Shown: positions 7,755-16,893 of the stretch, piece after piece | How the letters are laid out: every line of letters begins with the position of its first letter | How positions within the stretch are numbered: the first letter of the stretch is position 1 | Source of the DNA: a bacterium | GTDB lineage: Bacteria > Myxococcota_A > Polyangia > Nannocystales > Nannocystaceae | DNA length: 64,000 nucleotides | Direction of reading: 5' to 3' | NCBI GenBank assembly: GCA_024742475.1 | Contig: JANSYI010000042.1 | Location: 1 to 64,000, forward strand | Program-made: the position numbers and the translations under genes | The notes under the pieces: model-generated | Told to the model about the DNA's origin: nothing | Seen by the model: the letters and a program-made list of their open reading frames with translations, nothing else | Database searches by the model: none

Positions 7755-8744
7755 ATGGTCGGGGGGATACGATGGGCGTTGCTGGGCGTCGTGACGTGGT
7801 GCGCGTCATCCTGCGCGGCGACGACCTTCCAGTGCTCCGACACCGGTGAGTGTGCCGGCCGCCCCGGCGGGGTTTGCGAGCCGACGGGCTGGTGCAGCTT
7901 TCCGGATGACGCGTGCCCCAGCGGTCGCCGCTACGGCGAGTTCTCGGGCGGTTCGTTCTCGAACGAGTGCGTGTCGACGAGCGAACCCACATCGACATCG
8001 ACGACCGTAGTCGGCTCGGAATCGACGACCACGTCATCCCCGGCCACCCTCTCGAACTCCGGCTCGACCGTCAGCACCTCCGGAGGGTTCGCGACGACCG
8101 GCACGACGGAGACGACGACGCTCGACATCGAGCCGACCGACACCGCGGGCGACTCGACGACCACGACCGAGGGCTCAGGGGAAGCCTCCACGACGGCGAA
8201 GGGCGGCTCGTCGAGCACCGGCGCGTCCCCGCAGGTCCTCGAGATCACATCGACGCTCGCCGCCTGCACCGATCCCACGAGCAACTCCCCGGCGACCTGC
8301 GAGCAGAGCACGCAAACCCAGGGGATGAGCATCGACACCGCGAACAGTGCCTTGATGAACGCCCCAACCACGGGGTTCATCGCGTTCGAAATCGACGGCG
8401 GACTGGCGGGTGCCACGGTGCTCAGCGCCGAGCTTCGCCTCACCGCGACCGACGACATCAACGCCGCATCCACCGCGCAATCGGGCGAGGTCTGGCGATG
8501 CCAGCCGTTCACCCTCGCCTCGCTGTCCGCGGGCCAGCCCCCCTTGCTCGGCGAGGACCCCGTCGCCATGGACCAAGGGGCCGTCGCGACGAGCGAAGAG
8601 GTCACGTGGGACATCGACCCCGCAGACATCGACCTCACCTCGACGTTCTACATCGCGGTCGTGCCAACCTCTCCTTTGGGCGTCGACTACTGGAACAGCG
8701 AGGGCATGCACCCCCCGGTGCTGCGTCTCGTGGTCGAGTCGTAG
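7755..8744 (+). CDS. Lipoprotein with an N-terminal CSFPDD Cys-rich module and a beta-rich C-terminal domain
   Basis: The product has 329 residues. The ATG at 7755 gives a signal peptide with lipobox ASSC (Cys about 20). Directly behind it is a compact module with CSDTGECAG, GVCEPTGWCSFPDDACPSG and RYGEFSG, closed by ECV. The same pattern recurs in the lipoprotein at 50338. A Ser/Thr/Gly spacer of about 100 residues follows. The last 160 residues contain EVWRCQPF and PPVLRLVVES and look like the DNRLRE-type beta-sandwich found on secreted proteins. That last assignment is tentative. Probably surface-exposed, and function unknown. Confidence 0.75.
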   Translation: MVGGIRWALLGVVTWCASSCAATTFQCSDTGECAGRPGGVCEPTGWCSFPDDACPSGRRYGEFSGGSFSNECVSTSEPTSTSTTVVGSESTTTSSPATLSNSGSTVSTSGGFATTGTTETTTLDIEPTDTAGDSTTTTEGSGEASTTAKGGSSSTGASPQVLEITSTLAACTDPTSNSPATCEQSTQTQGMSIDTANSALMNAPTTGFIAFEIDGGLAGATVLSAELRLTATDDINAASTAQSGEVWRCQPFTLASLSAGQPPLLGEDPVAMDQGAVATSEEVTWDIDPADIDLTSTFYIAVVPTSPLGVDYWNSEGMHPPVLRLVVES

Positions 8745-8749
8745 AACCC

Positions 8750-9532
8750 TCAGCCCTCGGTATCGCACAGCTCGCTCGAGTCGGACTCGCAGGCGATCAG
8801 CTCGGCGGTTGCGGCATCGATGGTGGCGGTGTTCGACGTGAAGGTGCACTCGTCGGACTCCTCTCCGGTCGAGAACACCACGACGCTCGGGTCGAAGGTC
8901 GAGTCGCCGAAGCCCAGGCCCCCGCTGCACGGGACGTACTCGGCAGTTCCCAGACAACCGCTTGCAGTGGCCTCGACATCGGCCTGCGGCGCGAAGGAGG
9001 GCAGCGTCGGGGCGGCCGCGACGATCTCGGAGATCTCGGCGAGGACCACCTCCGGGTCGATGTCCTGAATGCAGCGCGACTCCAGCGAGGCGTACCAGTC
9101 GGAGTACAGCGCGAGCGAGACGCAGAAGATGTCCGCCCCACCTGCGCCCTGCCCCAGCTGCACGCCAAAGTCGAGCAGCGCGATGTCGTCTGCGCGCCCG
9201 AGCGTATCGATCTCCGCCTCGATCGACGCGGCGATCTCGAGCGCCTCGGGGGTCTGCTCCCCCGCGGGGCTCGACGCTTCGCAGCCTTCATGGTCCAGCG
9301 GCGAGGCGTCGGCGCCACCGCTCGAGGACCCGCTGCTTCCATCATCCGTACCGCTCGATCCCCCGTCGGTCTCGGCGCTGCCATCGGTCCCGCCCGAGCT
9401 CGTAGCGCCTTCGGCCTCAGAACCGCTCGAGCCTCCTCCGTCGGCGCTCCCGGAGGCGGTCGACGCGTCGGTGCCACAGGCAGCGAGCGTGAGGGCGGTC
9501 AGGAGGGTCGAGGTGCGAACGAGCCAAGGCAT
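8750..9532 (-). CDS. Lipoprotein of unknown function with a Ser/Gly-rich spacer
   Basis: The product has 260 residues. It is started at the ATG ending at 9532, which gives signal peptide MPWLVRTSTLLTALTLAAC with lipobox LAAC. The in-frame extension upstream is Arg-rich and unlike a signal. Residues about 20-95 are a Gly/Ser/Thr/Asp spacer. The C-terminal domain of about 165 residues has at least six cysteines (HEGCE, FCVSL, SRCIQ, SGCLG, VPCSGG, DECTF), implying disulfides, and an acidic end. No family recognised. It converges on the 7755 gene with only 5 bp between stops. Confidence 0.7.
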   Translation of the reverse strand: MPWLVRTSTLLTALTLAACGTDASTASGSADGGGSSGSEAEGATSSGGTDGSAETDGGSSGTDDGSSGSSSGGADASPLDHEGCEASSPAGEQTPEALEIAASIEAEIDTLGRADDIALLDFGVQLGQGAGGADIFCVSLALYSDWYASLESRCIQDIDPEVVLAEISEIVAAAPTLPSFAPQADVEATASGCLGTAEYVPCSGGLGFGDSTFDPSVVVFSTGEESDECTFTSNTATIDAATAELIACESDSSELCDTEG

Positions 9533-9697
9533 CGAGCCGCGTTGGTGCAATCCACGGGCCAGGTGCATTCGAGCCTGGCCGTGTGGACTCCGATGCCCGG
9601 TGCCTGACACCGATGACTCGCCGGGCGCGACCGGCACGACAGGGCTGTCGCGGCGCGTGTGCGCGAGCACCCGAGGGCGGCCGACGCTGCCCTACGT

Positions 9698-12600
9698 TCA
9701 AGCCGACTTGCGCGCCCCGGTGGGTCGATCGGGGTCGTAGCCGAGGCTCGGTGCGAGGAGCCGCTCACACGCCTGCACGCTGATCCCCTTGCGCGCCGCG
9801 TAGTCCTCGACCTGGTCCCGCCCCACGCGCCCGACCGTGAAGTAGCGGCACTGCGGGTGCCCGAAGTAGATACCGCTCACGCTGGCCGCCGGGGTCATCG
9901 CGAAGCTCTCGGTGAGCGAGACGCCGACCGATTCCGCGCCGAGCAGATCGAAGAGCTTGGGCTTCTCGCTGTGATCCGGGCACGCGGGATAACCAAACGC
10001 CGGGCGAATGCCGCGATACGCCTCGGCGATGAGCTGGGCCTTGGTCAGCGACTCCTCGGCTCCGTAGCCCCACGCCTTTCGAGCCTGCTCGTGCATCCAC
10101 TCGGCGAACGCCTCGGCGAGCCGATCGGCGAGCGACTTCACCATGATCGCGGAGTAGTCATCGCCCTGGGCCTCGTACTCGGCGGCGATGGCTTCGGCAC
10201 CCAGGCCCGACGTGACGGCGAAGCCACCGAGGTAGTCGGGGCCCTCTCGAGGGGCAGCGACGAAGTCGGAGAGGCACAGGTACGCCTCGGTGCCCGAGCG
10301 GCTCGTCTGCTGGCGCAGCATGTTGAAGCGTAGCCGCTCGTCGGATCGCGCCTCGTCGGTGTAGAGCACCACGTCGTCGCCATCGCGCTGCGCGGGCCAG
10401 AAGCCATACACGCCCTTGGCTTGAAGCCGACCGCCCTCGATGAGCTCATCGAGCATCCGGCGTCCGTTGTCGAACAGCTCGCGCGCGGCCTCCCCGTACT
10501 TGGGGTGCGAAAGAATCTTGGGGTAGCGCCCCTTGAGCTGCCACGCGGAGAAGAAGAACGTCCAATCGATGTACTCGGCCAGCTCGCCCAGGGAGGGAGC
10601 GACCTTGCGGGTGCCCAGGAAGGAGGGCTTGCTCAGGACGTCGGTGCCTCGCTCGAGCACCGGTGGCTTCGAGCGTGCCGCCTCGAGCGACAGCAGGGCC
10701 TTCATGGGACCGCCGTGGTGGAGTTGCCGCATGCGCTCCTGCTCTGCCCGGTTCGTGCGATCGAGTTCCCCGCGTCGCTTCGGATCGAGCAGCGCGCTGA
10801 CGACCCCAGCCACGCGCGACGCGTCGGCCACGTGCACGGTGGGCTCTTCGTACTTGGGTGCGATCTTCACGGCGGTGTGCTGGCGTGAGGTCGTGGCGCC
10901 GCCGATGAGCAGCGGCACCTCGAACTCCTGCCGCTTCATCTCGGAAGCCACGTGCACCATCTCGTCGAGCGAGGGCGTGATCAGCCCCGAGAGCCCGATG
11001 ATGTCGACGCCGTGCTCACGGGCGGCCTCGAATATCTTGGTGGCGGGCACCATGACGCCCAGGTCGACGACCTCGTAGTTGTTGCACGCGAGCACCACAC
11101 CGACGATGTTCTTGCCAATGTCGTGCACGTCGCCCTTGACGGTGGCCAAGAGCACCTTGCCCTGCTTGCGGATGCCTCCGCCTTGGGCCTTGAGCTCCTC
11201 CATGTAGGGCTCGAGATAGGCCACGGCGCGCTTCATCGCGCGCGCGCTCTTGACGACCTGCGGCAAGAACATCTTGCCCTCGCCGAACAGGTCACCGACG
11301 ACCTTCATGCCGTCCATGAGCGGGCCCTCGATCACCTCGAGGGGGCTGGGGAGCTCGAGTCGAGCCTCTTCGACGTCGTCCTCGATGTAGTCGAGGATGC
11401 CGTGCACGAGCGCGTGACTCAGCCGCGACGCGACCGAGGCTTCGCGCCACGACAGGTCGACGACGTTCTGCTTGGCCTTGCCCTTGACGGTGTCGGCGAA
11501 GGACACCAGCCGCTCGGTTGCGTCAGGGCGCTTGTTGAAGATGACGTCATCGACGTGCGCCTTGAGCTCGGGCTCGATGTCGTCGTAGACGACCAGCTGA
11601 CCGGCGTTGACGATGCCCATGTCCAGCCCGGCCTTGATGGCGTGGTAGAGGAACACCGAGTGCATCGCCTCGCGCACCCCGTTGTTGCCTCGGAACGAGA
11701 ACGACAGATTGCTGATGCCGCCGCTGACCTTTGCACCCGGGCAGCGCTCCTTGATCTGGCGAGTGGCCTCGATGAAGTTAATCGCGTAGTCGTTGTGCTC
11801 CTCGAGCCCGGTGGCGATCGCCAGCACGTTGGGGTCGAAGATGATGTCGGTCGGGTCGAAGTCGAGCTTGGCCCGCAGCAGGTCGTAGGCGCGTGCGCAG
11901 ATCTCGACCTTGCGCTCCGCCGTGTCCGCCTGGCCGACCTCGTCGAAGGCCATGACCACCACGGCTGCCCCGTAGGCCTGGACCGTGGCCGCCTTGTCGA
12001 GGAAGTCCGCCTCGCCCTCCTTGAGCGAGATCGAGTTGACGATCGCCTTGCCCTGCACGCACCGAAGCCCGGCCTCGATGACCGACCACTTCGAGCTGTC
12101 GATCATGATCGGCACGCGGGAGATCTCGGGCTCGGCGGCGATCAGCTTGAGGAACCGCTCCATCGCCGCCTCGGAGTCGAGCATGCCCTCGTCCATGTTG
12201 ATGTCGATGATGTTGGCGCCTCCGCGGACCTGGCCGACGGCGACCTCGAGCGCGGTGGTGTAGTCCTCCTCCTTGATCAGCCGCGCGAACCGGCGTGACC
12301 CGGTGACGTTGGTGCGCTCGCCGACCATGATGAAGTTACTCTGCGGGCTGACGACGAGCGGCTCGAGGCCCGAGTAGACGGAGTCGGGCGACTCGAGCGT
12401 GGGCACCTCGCGGGGGGCCACGTCACCCAGGCGCTGCACGATGGCCTCGATGTGCTCGGGCGTCGTACCGCAGCAGCCACCGACGATGTTGACCAGGCCG
12501 GACTCGGCAAACTCGAGCAGCTCGCCCGAGGTCATGTGCGGGTGCTCGTCGTACTCGCCAAAGGCGTTGGGCAGACCCGCGTTGGGGTAGCAGCTCACGA

Positions 12601-13405
12601 AGGTGTCGGCGATCTCGGCCAGCTTGGCGACGTAGGGGCGCATGTCCTTGGCCCCGAGCGCGCAGTTGACCCCCACCGCCAGCGGCTTGGCGTGCTCCAC
12701 CGAGGCCCAGAACGCCTCGATGGTCTGGCCCGAGAGCGTGCGCCCCGAGCGGTCGGTGATCGTGACCGAGAGGATGATCGGCAGGTCGACGCCCGTGGCC
12801 TCCCGCGCGTCGTGAATCCCCATGATCGCCGCCTTGGCGTTGAGCGTGTCGAAGATCGTCTCGACGAGCAGCACGTCGGACCCGCCGTCGATGAGTCCGC
12901 GGGCCTGCTCGGCGTACGCCTCGCGGACCTCGTCGAAGCTGACCGCTCGAAAGCCGGGGTCGTTGACGTCCGGAGACAGCGAGAGCGTCTTGTTGGTGGG
13001 GCCGATGGCGCCGGCGACGAAGCGAGGGCGGCTGGGGTCCTTCTTGGTCCACGCCTCGCACGCCTGCTTGGCGATGCGTGCCGCCTCGACGTTGATCTCG
13101 TAGGCGAGCGCCGACAGGTCGTAGTCGGCTTGGCCGATGGACGTCGCGCTGAAGGTGTTGGTCTCGATGAGGTCGGCCCCCACGGCGAGGAAGCTGTCGT
13201 GGATCTGCCGTACGACGTCGGGGCGGGTGAGCACGAGGATGTCGTGGTTGCCCTTGAGATCCGAGGCGTGATCGACGAAGCGGTCACCGCGATAGTCGGC
13301 CTCGACGAGGTCCTCCTTTTGCAGGGACGTGCCGGTGGCTCCGTCGAGAAAGAGGATGCGCTGCCGCAGCTGGGCTTCGATCGATGAACGGGAGGAGGCG
13401 GTCAT
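9698..13405 (-). CDS. metH: Cobalamin-dependent methionine synthase
   Basis: The product has 1235 residues, the full MetH length, with all four modules. They are a homocysteine-binding barrel with zinc ligands in VNCALGA and GGCCGTTP (about 307), a methyltetrahydrofolate-binding barrel (IMVGERTNVTGSR at about 355), a cobalamin cap plus binding domain with the His-ligand motif DVHDIG (about 759), and a C-terminal reactivation domain that binds SAM (FGYPACPDH; GIYFGHPQCRYF). It transfers a methyl group from 5-methyl-THF to homocysteine. The start is 12 bp downstream of the SahR-like regulator, forming a two-gene operon. Confidence 0.97.
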   Translation of the reverse strand: MTASSRSSIEAQLRQRILFLDGATGTSLQKEDLVEADYRGDRFVDHASDLKGNHDILVLTRPDVVRQIHDSFLAVGADLIETNTFSATSIGQADYDLSALAYEINVEAARIAKQACEAWTKKDPSRPRFVAGAIGPTNKTLSLSPDVNDPGFRAVSFDEVREAYAEQARGLIDGGSDVLLVETIFDTLNAKAAIMGIHDAREATGVDLPIILSVTITDRSGRTLSGQTIEAFWASVEHAKPLAVGVNCALGAKDMRPYVAKLAEIADTFVSCYPNAGLPNAFGEYDEHPHMTSGELLEFAESGLVNIVGGCCGTTPEHIEAIVQRLGDVAPREVPTLESPDSVYSGLEPLVVSPQSNFIMVGERTNVTGSRRFARLIKEEDYTTALEVAVGQVRGGANIIDINMDEGMLDSEAAMERFLKLIAAEPEISRVPIMIDSSKWSVIEAGLRCVQGKAIVNSISLKEGEADFLDKAATVQAYGAAVVVMAFDEVGQADTAERKVEICARAYDLLRAKLDFDPTDIIFDPNVLAIATGLEEHNDYAINFIEATRQIKERCPGAKVSGGISNLSFSFRGNNGVREAMHSVFLYHAIKAGLDMGIVNAGQLVVYDDIEPELKAHVDDVIFNKRPDATERLVSFADTVKGKAKQNVVDLSWREASVASRLSHALVHGILDYIEDDVEEARLELPSPLEVIEGPLMDGMKVVGDLFGEGKMFLPQVVKSARAMKRAVAYLEPYMEELKAQGGGIRKQGKVLLATVKGDVHDIGKNIVGVVLACNNYEVVDLGVMVPATKIFEAAREHGVDIIGLSGLITPSLDEMVHVASEMKRQEFEVPLLIGGATTSRQHTAVKIAPKYEEPTVHVADASRVAGVVSALLDPKRRGELDRTNRAEQERMRQLHHGGPMKALLSLEAARSKPPVLERGTDVLSKPSFLGTRKVAPSLGELAEYIDWTFFFSAWQLKGRYPKILSHPKYGEAARELFDNGRRMLDELIEGGRLQAKGVYGFWPAQRDGDDVVLYTDEARSDERLRFNMLRQQTSRSGTEAYLCLSDFVAAPREGPDYLGGFAVTSGLGAEAIAAEYEAQGDDYSAIMVKSLADRLAEAFAEWMHEQARKAWGYGAEESLTKAQLIAEAYRGIRPAFGYPACPDHSEKPKLFDLLGAESVGVSLTESFAMTPAASVSGIYFGHPQCRYFTVGRVGRDQVEDYAARKGISVQACERLLAPSLGYDPDRPTGARKSA

Positions 13406-13417
13406 GGGGAATCGCTT

Positions 13418-14371
13418 TCAGCTGACGCAGACCTGCGCGTTGGGAGGACGTGACGCGAACGCCGTCACCACGCGGAAGTACGGCTTCCGACGCTCTCGCG
13501 CCGCGACGCCGCACAGGGGGACCTCGAAACCACGCTCACCCAGCAGGTCACGGAGCGCGTCGGGGGAGAAGCCCGCGTTGACGTGGTCGTAGGCTTCGGA
13601 GACCGAGCGGTGCTCGTGTTGGTCGAGGGTGACGACCACGAGGCGCCCCCCGGGCCGGAGCACCCGAAACGCCTCGGCGAGCGCGTCGGCTGGCTTCTGA
13701 GCGTAGGTGAGCACGTGAAACATGAGCACCTGGTCGTAGGATGCCGACGCCATCGGCAGCGCGTGCATGTCGGCGGCGATGAAGGAGAGGTTGGGCATCG
13801 AAGCCAGCCGAGCCTCGGCTGCGCTGAGGACCTTGTCGCTCGAGTCGACGCAGGTGTACGTGCGAGCGCGGGGCGCGAGGAGCTGCGCGAGCACGCCGTC
13901 GCCCGCCCCGATGTCGAGCACGTCTCCGAGCTCGACCAGGCCGATGACCCCGCGCGCCAACGCCTCCCAGGTGCGACCCGGGGAGTAGTGGTGTTCCATC
14001 CGGCCCGCGACTTGGTCGGGCCACGCGCGCCCGTCGGTGCGAGCCTCGACCGCCTCGGCGCATCGCGAGGCGTCGTCGTCGAGCAGCGCGTCGTCGACCT
14101 GGCTGCGCACGACGTCCCAAACCCGCCGAACGGCTTGCGGCATGCGATCCTCTTCGAGCCGATAGAAGGTCGACACGCCGACCTTGCGATCGAGCACCGC
14201 GCCCGCGTCCCGCAGCCGACCCAGGTGCGTCGAGACGCGCGACTGCGACAGCCCCGTGATCCGGGTCAGCTCGGTGACGGTGAGCTCTTCGCGACCCAGG
14301 AGCGCCAGCAGGCGCAGCCGCGTGGGATCGGCGAAGAGCGACATCAGCGCGGTGTGGGCGGAGAGATCCAT
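13418..14371 (-). CDS. ArsR-type regulator fused to a SAM-methyltransferase domain, SahR-like
   Basis: The product has 317 residues from the ATG ending at 14371 (MDLSAHTALMSLFADPTRLRLL). Longer in-frame starts only add Arg/Ser-rich sequence. Residues about 1-90 are an ArsR winged helix (LTVTELTRITGLSQSRVSTHL). Residues about 135-260 are a class I methyltransferase fold with VLDIGAGDGVLAQLL and VLRPGGRLVVV. This two-domain layout, directly ahead of metH, is that of SahR, the S-adenosylhomocysteine-responsive regulator of methionine-cycle genes in several Proteobacteria. SAH binding in the methyltransferase pocket would report methylation load. A perfect palindrome just upstream (14376-14391) is a likely autoregulatory operator. 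Enzymatic activity rather than ligand sensing cannot be excluded. Confidence 0.8.
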   Translation of the reverse strand: MDLSAHTALMSLFADPTRLRLLALLGREELTVTELTRITGLSQSRVSTHLGRLRDAGAVLDRKVGVSTFYRLEEDRMPQAVRRVWDVVRSQVDDALLDDDASRCAEAVEARTDGRAWPDQVAGRMEHHYSPGRTWEALARGVIGLVELGDVLDIGAGDGVLAQLLAPRARTYTCVDSSDKVLSAAEARLASMPNLSFIAADMHALPMASASYDQVLMFHVLTYAQKPADALAEAFRVLRPGGRLVVVTLDQHEHRSVSEAYDHVNAGFSPDALRDLLGERGFEVPLCGVAARERRKPYFRVVTAFASRPPNAQVCVS

Positions 14372-14375
14372 ATAT

Positions 14376-14391
14376 ATCCGGGAAACCGGAT
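14376..14391. promoter_or_regulatory. Palindromic operator candidate of the sahR-metH operon
   Basis: ATCCGG-GAAA-CCGGAT is a perfect inverted repeat ending 5 bp before the regulator start codon, in an AT-rich patch (TATATAT at 14371-14377) that could hold the -10 region. A further GGAT half-site lies beside it (14395-14399). The position suits repression by an ArsR-family dimer. Confidence 0.55.
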
Positions 14392-14495
14392 GAACGGATA
14401 CGTAGCGCGAGTCGAGCCGGGCATCAAGCCGCTTTGGCCCGTTCTCGGAGGTTTCGGGCAGTTTTTCCGCGGCTGAGATACGATCGCCCCCGGTC

Positions 14496-15863
14496 ATGCG
14501 CTGCGGTCGAACACCCTGGCTGCGATGGGTCGTGGTTCTGTGCTTGCTCCTGTTCGCGGCAACTGCGCAGGCGGCGGTCGAGATCGCGGGTCCGCCCCCG
14601 GGCTGGGATGGCCGACCATCGCCCGCCGCTCGCGAGCGTGCGTCGAGCTGGGCCGAGGCGCTCGAGGGCCGCGTGAGCGCGGTGTACTCGCCGCGATCGC
14701 AGGACGGATTCGCCGAGACGCTGGCGGTGCTCACCCTTCGGGGCGCGATGCACTCCGGCGCCGACCTCGATCCCGAAGCCGCGCTCTCGGACGCCGTCGG
14801 CTCGCTGTTCGAGTCCGAGCCCGAGTCGCCGCGCTTCGTCGAGGGGACCGAGAGCGGGCCGATCGTCACGGGCATCTGGGACGAAGGCGACGTGACCTAC
14901 GAGGTCGCGGTCGTCAGCGCGGGCCCCAACCGCGCGGCCGTGATCCTTGCCGTGCGATCGGCCGAGCGATCCCTCTACGCGAAGATCTTCGACGAGGTCG
15001 TCCAGAGCATCAGCGGTGCGGTGGCGCCCGTCACCGCCTTCGAGCTCCAACGCTTCCGCGTCGGGGTCGCGGTGTGCTGGCTCGCGGCGCTGGTGCTCGG
15101 CTGGATCGGCGTGAGCACGACGTCGTACGGGCGCGACGGCGCGGCTTCGGTCGGACGCATGGTCGCCGGCAGCGCGATCTTCCTCGCGCTGTTCGCCGCG
15201 GGCGGCACGTTCATCTGGCTGCGAGGCTCGGAGACGGCGCTGCAGCTCGCGAGCGTCTCTCGTTTCACCGTCGCCACCGAGGTGGCCGCAGGCGGCATCG
15301 TCGTCGCGCTCATCGCCTGGTTCATCGGAACCCTGCGAGACAGCACGGTCCGCCGCGTCGAGAGTGCGCCCGCCGGCGGCTCGTTCTCCCCCTCGGCCAA
15401 CCAGCGCACGCTGACCAACAACCTCGTCCCTCCGAATCAGCCGGCGGCGCTGACCGATCCCGGCCACGGGATGAGCCCCGACGCGCTCGAGGACGCCGAC
15501 GAGGCGATCATGAAGAAGCGTGAGCCCTTGGCCACCCTCGTCGGCACGCCCTCGCTCGCGTCCGGAAGTGGAGATCCCGCCTTCGACGAGATCTGGGCCA
15601 AGGCGCAGGCCGCCGCCGATGCCGAGGCCGAGGCCGAAGCCGCCGCGGAGGCCGCCCACGCCAACCAGGCGACCACCCAGCTCACCGCGCCAAACTTCGA
15701 GGTCCCCGAGGAGGTCCTCGACCCCCCGAAAGAAGATCCGCGCTCGGAGTCGGGCACCATCGTCGGGCCGGCGCCCGCACCCGAGGCGGCCGCCCAGCCC
15801 AAGAAGAAGGTCAAGACGAAGACCGCGGTGCTTCAGTTTCCGCCGCCGATGTCCGAAGACTGA
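14496..15863 (+). CDS. Exported membrane protein of unknown function with an acidic Ala/Glu-rich tail
   Basis: The product has 455 residues. A signal peptide (WVVVLCLLLFAATAQA) precedes a soluble domain of about 150 residues that contains EVAVVSAGPNRAAVILAVRS. Three hydrophobic helices follow (about 190-207, 222-242 and 263-283). The rest is a low-complexity region with an Ala/Glu-rich helix, several TxxF/L phosphothreonine-like spots and a KKKVKTK cluster. It is divergent from the sahR-metH operon. No family recognised. The tail looks disordered or coiled and should be cytoplasmic if the three helices all span. Confidence 0.7.
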   Translation: MRCGRTPWLRWVVVLCLLLFAATAQAAVEIAGPPPGWDGRPSPAARERASSWAEALEGRVSAVYSPRSQDGFAETLAVLTLRGAMHSGADLDPEAALSDAVGSLFESEPESPRFVEGTESGPIVTGIWDEGDVTYEVAVVSAGPNRAAVILAVRSAERSLYAKIFDEVVQSISGAVAPVTAFELQRFRVGVAVCWLAALVLGWIGVSTTSYGRDGAASVGRMVAGSAIFLALFAAGGTFIWLRGSETALQLASVSRFTVATEVAAGGIVVALIAWFIGTLRDSTVRRVESAPAGGSFSPSANQRTLTNNLVPPNQPAALTDPGHGMSPDALEDADEAIMKKREPLATLVGTPSLASGSGDPAFDEIWAKAQAAADAEAEAEAAAEAAHANQATTQLTAPNFEVPEEVLDPPKEDPRSESGTIVGPAPAPEAAAQPKKKVKTKTAVLQFPPPMSED

Positions 15864-15876
15864 GCGACGCGCGGGC

Positions 15877-16815
15877 TCAGTAGCCGCGCGGGGGTCGGAT
15901 CTCGATGCCGACCATGAGGTCTCGCTCTCGGACCACGTCGAGGTAGTACGCGGCCGGCTGACCACCGAGCACCTCGCCGGCCTCGAAGAGGGCTTCGAGC
16001 TTCTTCCGCAGGTCGCCCAGGTGCTTGCCCGGCGGCAAGCCGAGGCCCGACATGAGCAGGTTGCCCAGCCCAGCGGGCAGCGGCTGCGGCTTGGCATCTT
16101 CGGCCGCGAGCGCTTCGATGCGCTGGTCGAGCGCGTGAATCGAGCGAAGGCACGCCGCGCGCTTGCCCGGACGCTTGGAGGTGATGTCGGCGCGGCCGAG
16201 GTCGAGCAGATCGCGGAGGAACGGGGCGGTCTCCCGGGCGAACCGGCGCACGGCCGAGTCGGTCCACGACGGCTCGTACTGCCCGGGCCGGAGGTGATGC
16301 CGGATGAGCTCCTCGATCATCGTGCGCTCGTGCTCGGGAAACGCGATCCGTCGAGCGGGGCCACGACGGAACATGCGAACACCCTCCTCGGCGTGGCCGT
16401 GGAACGTGACCTTGCCGCCAGGGAGGAAGCGGCGCGTGGGGACCTTGCCGATGTCGTGAAGCGCCGAAGCCCACCGCACGATCGGACGCGGCACCGCCTG
16501 ACGCACCACCGTCTTGGTGTGATCCCAGACGTCCTTGTGGCGTCGACCTCCCTCCTGGGAGAAGTCGTGGGTCGCGTCGAGCTCGGGCAGGATGTGAACG
16601 AGGATCCCCGCGTCGCGTAGCCACTGCAGCGCGGTGTGGGGGTGCTTGTCGCAAAGCGGCGGGGTGAGCAGCTCGTACAGCGTCGCCGGAGGGATCTCGA
16701 GGACGCGCTCGGCGTGCGCGGCGATCTCCGCGGTCAACGAGGCCTCCGGCATCGTGCCAGTGCTTGCCACCTCCATCAGAGGGGCGAGGAGCATTCGCGG
16801 GTCGAGGTCGCTCAT
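15877..16815 (-). CDS. HD-domain phosphohydrolase related to the C-terminal half of CCA-adding enzymes
   Basis: The product has 312 residues. The HD metal-site pattern is complete: H93 and H99 in RRHKDVWDHT, HDIGK at 120-124 and the HGH segment at 139-141. The order HKDVWDHT, ALHDIGK, then a Gly-rich loop and FHGHAEEG is that of the HD half of the bacterial tRNA nucleotidyltransferase (CCA) family. The nucleotidyltransferase head (GxGxDxD) is absent and the start is well defined, so this is a stand-alone version. A metal-dependent phosphodiesterase or phosphatase activity on RNA ends or nucleotides is likely but unproven. Confidence 0.75.
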   Translation of the reverse strand: MSDLDPRMLLAPLMEVASTGTMPEASLTAEIAAHAERVLEIPPATLYELLTPPLCDKHPHTALQWLRDAGILVHILPELDATHDFSQEGGRRHKDVWDHTKTVVRQAVPRPIVRWASALHDIGKVPTRRFLPGGKVTFHGHAEEGVRMFRRGPARRIAFPEHERTMIEELIRHHLRPGQYEPSWTDSAVRRFARETAPFLRDLLDLGRADITSKRPGKRAACLRSIHALDQRIEALAAEDAKPQPLPAGLGNLLMSGLGLPPGKHLGDLRKKLEALFEAGEVLGGQPAAYYLDVVRERDLMVGIEIRPPRGY

Positions 16816-16893
16816 CGTCGCCGAGCCGTGCGGGCGTGTATCACGAAACGTGGGTACGACACGATTCGGGCCGTGGTACGCTGCTCGTCACTC

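Noticed and set aside
10952..12298. 448-codon plus-strand frame inside metH
   Set aside because: Lies wholly opposite metH. Leu/Asp/Val-rich shadow without motifs.
13400..13420. Cobalamin riboswitch ahead of metH
   Set aside because: Only 12 bp separate the regulator stop from the metH start, and I see no B12-box or pseudoknot sequence there or ahead of the regulator.
13418..14875. Extended start for the SahR-like protein (485 codons)
   Set aside because: The extra N-terminus is Ser/Arg/Pro-rich, overlaps the divergent gene at 14496 and does not belong to the ArsR domain. The ATG ending at 14371 is used instead.
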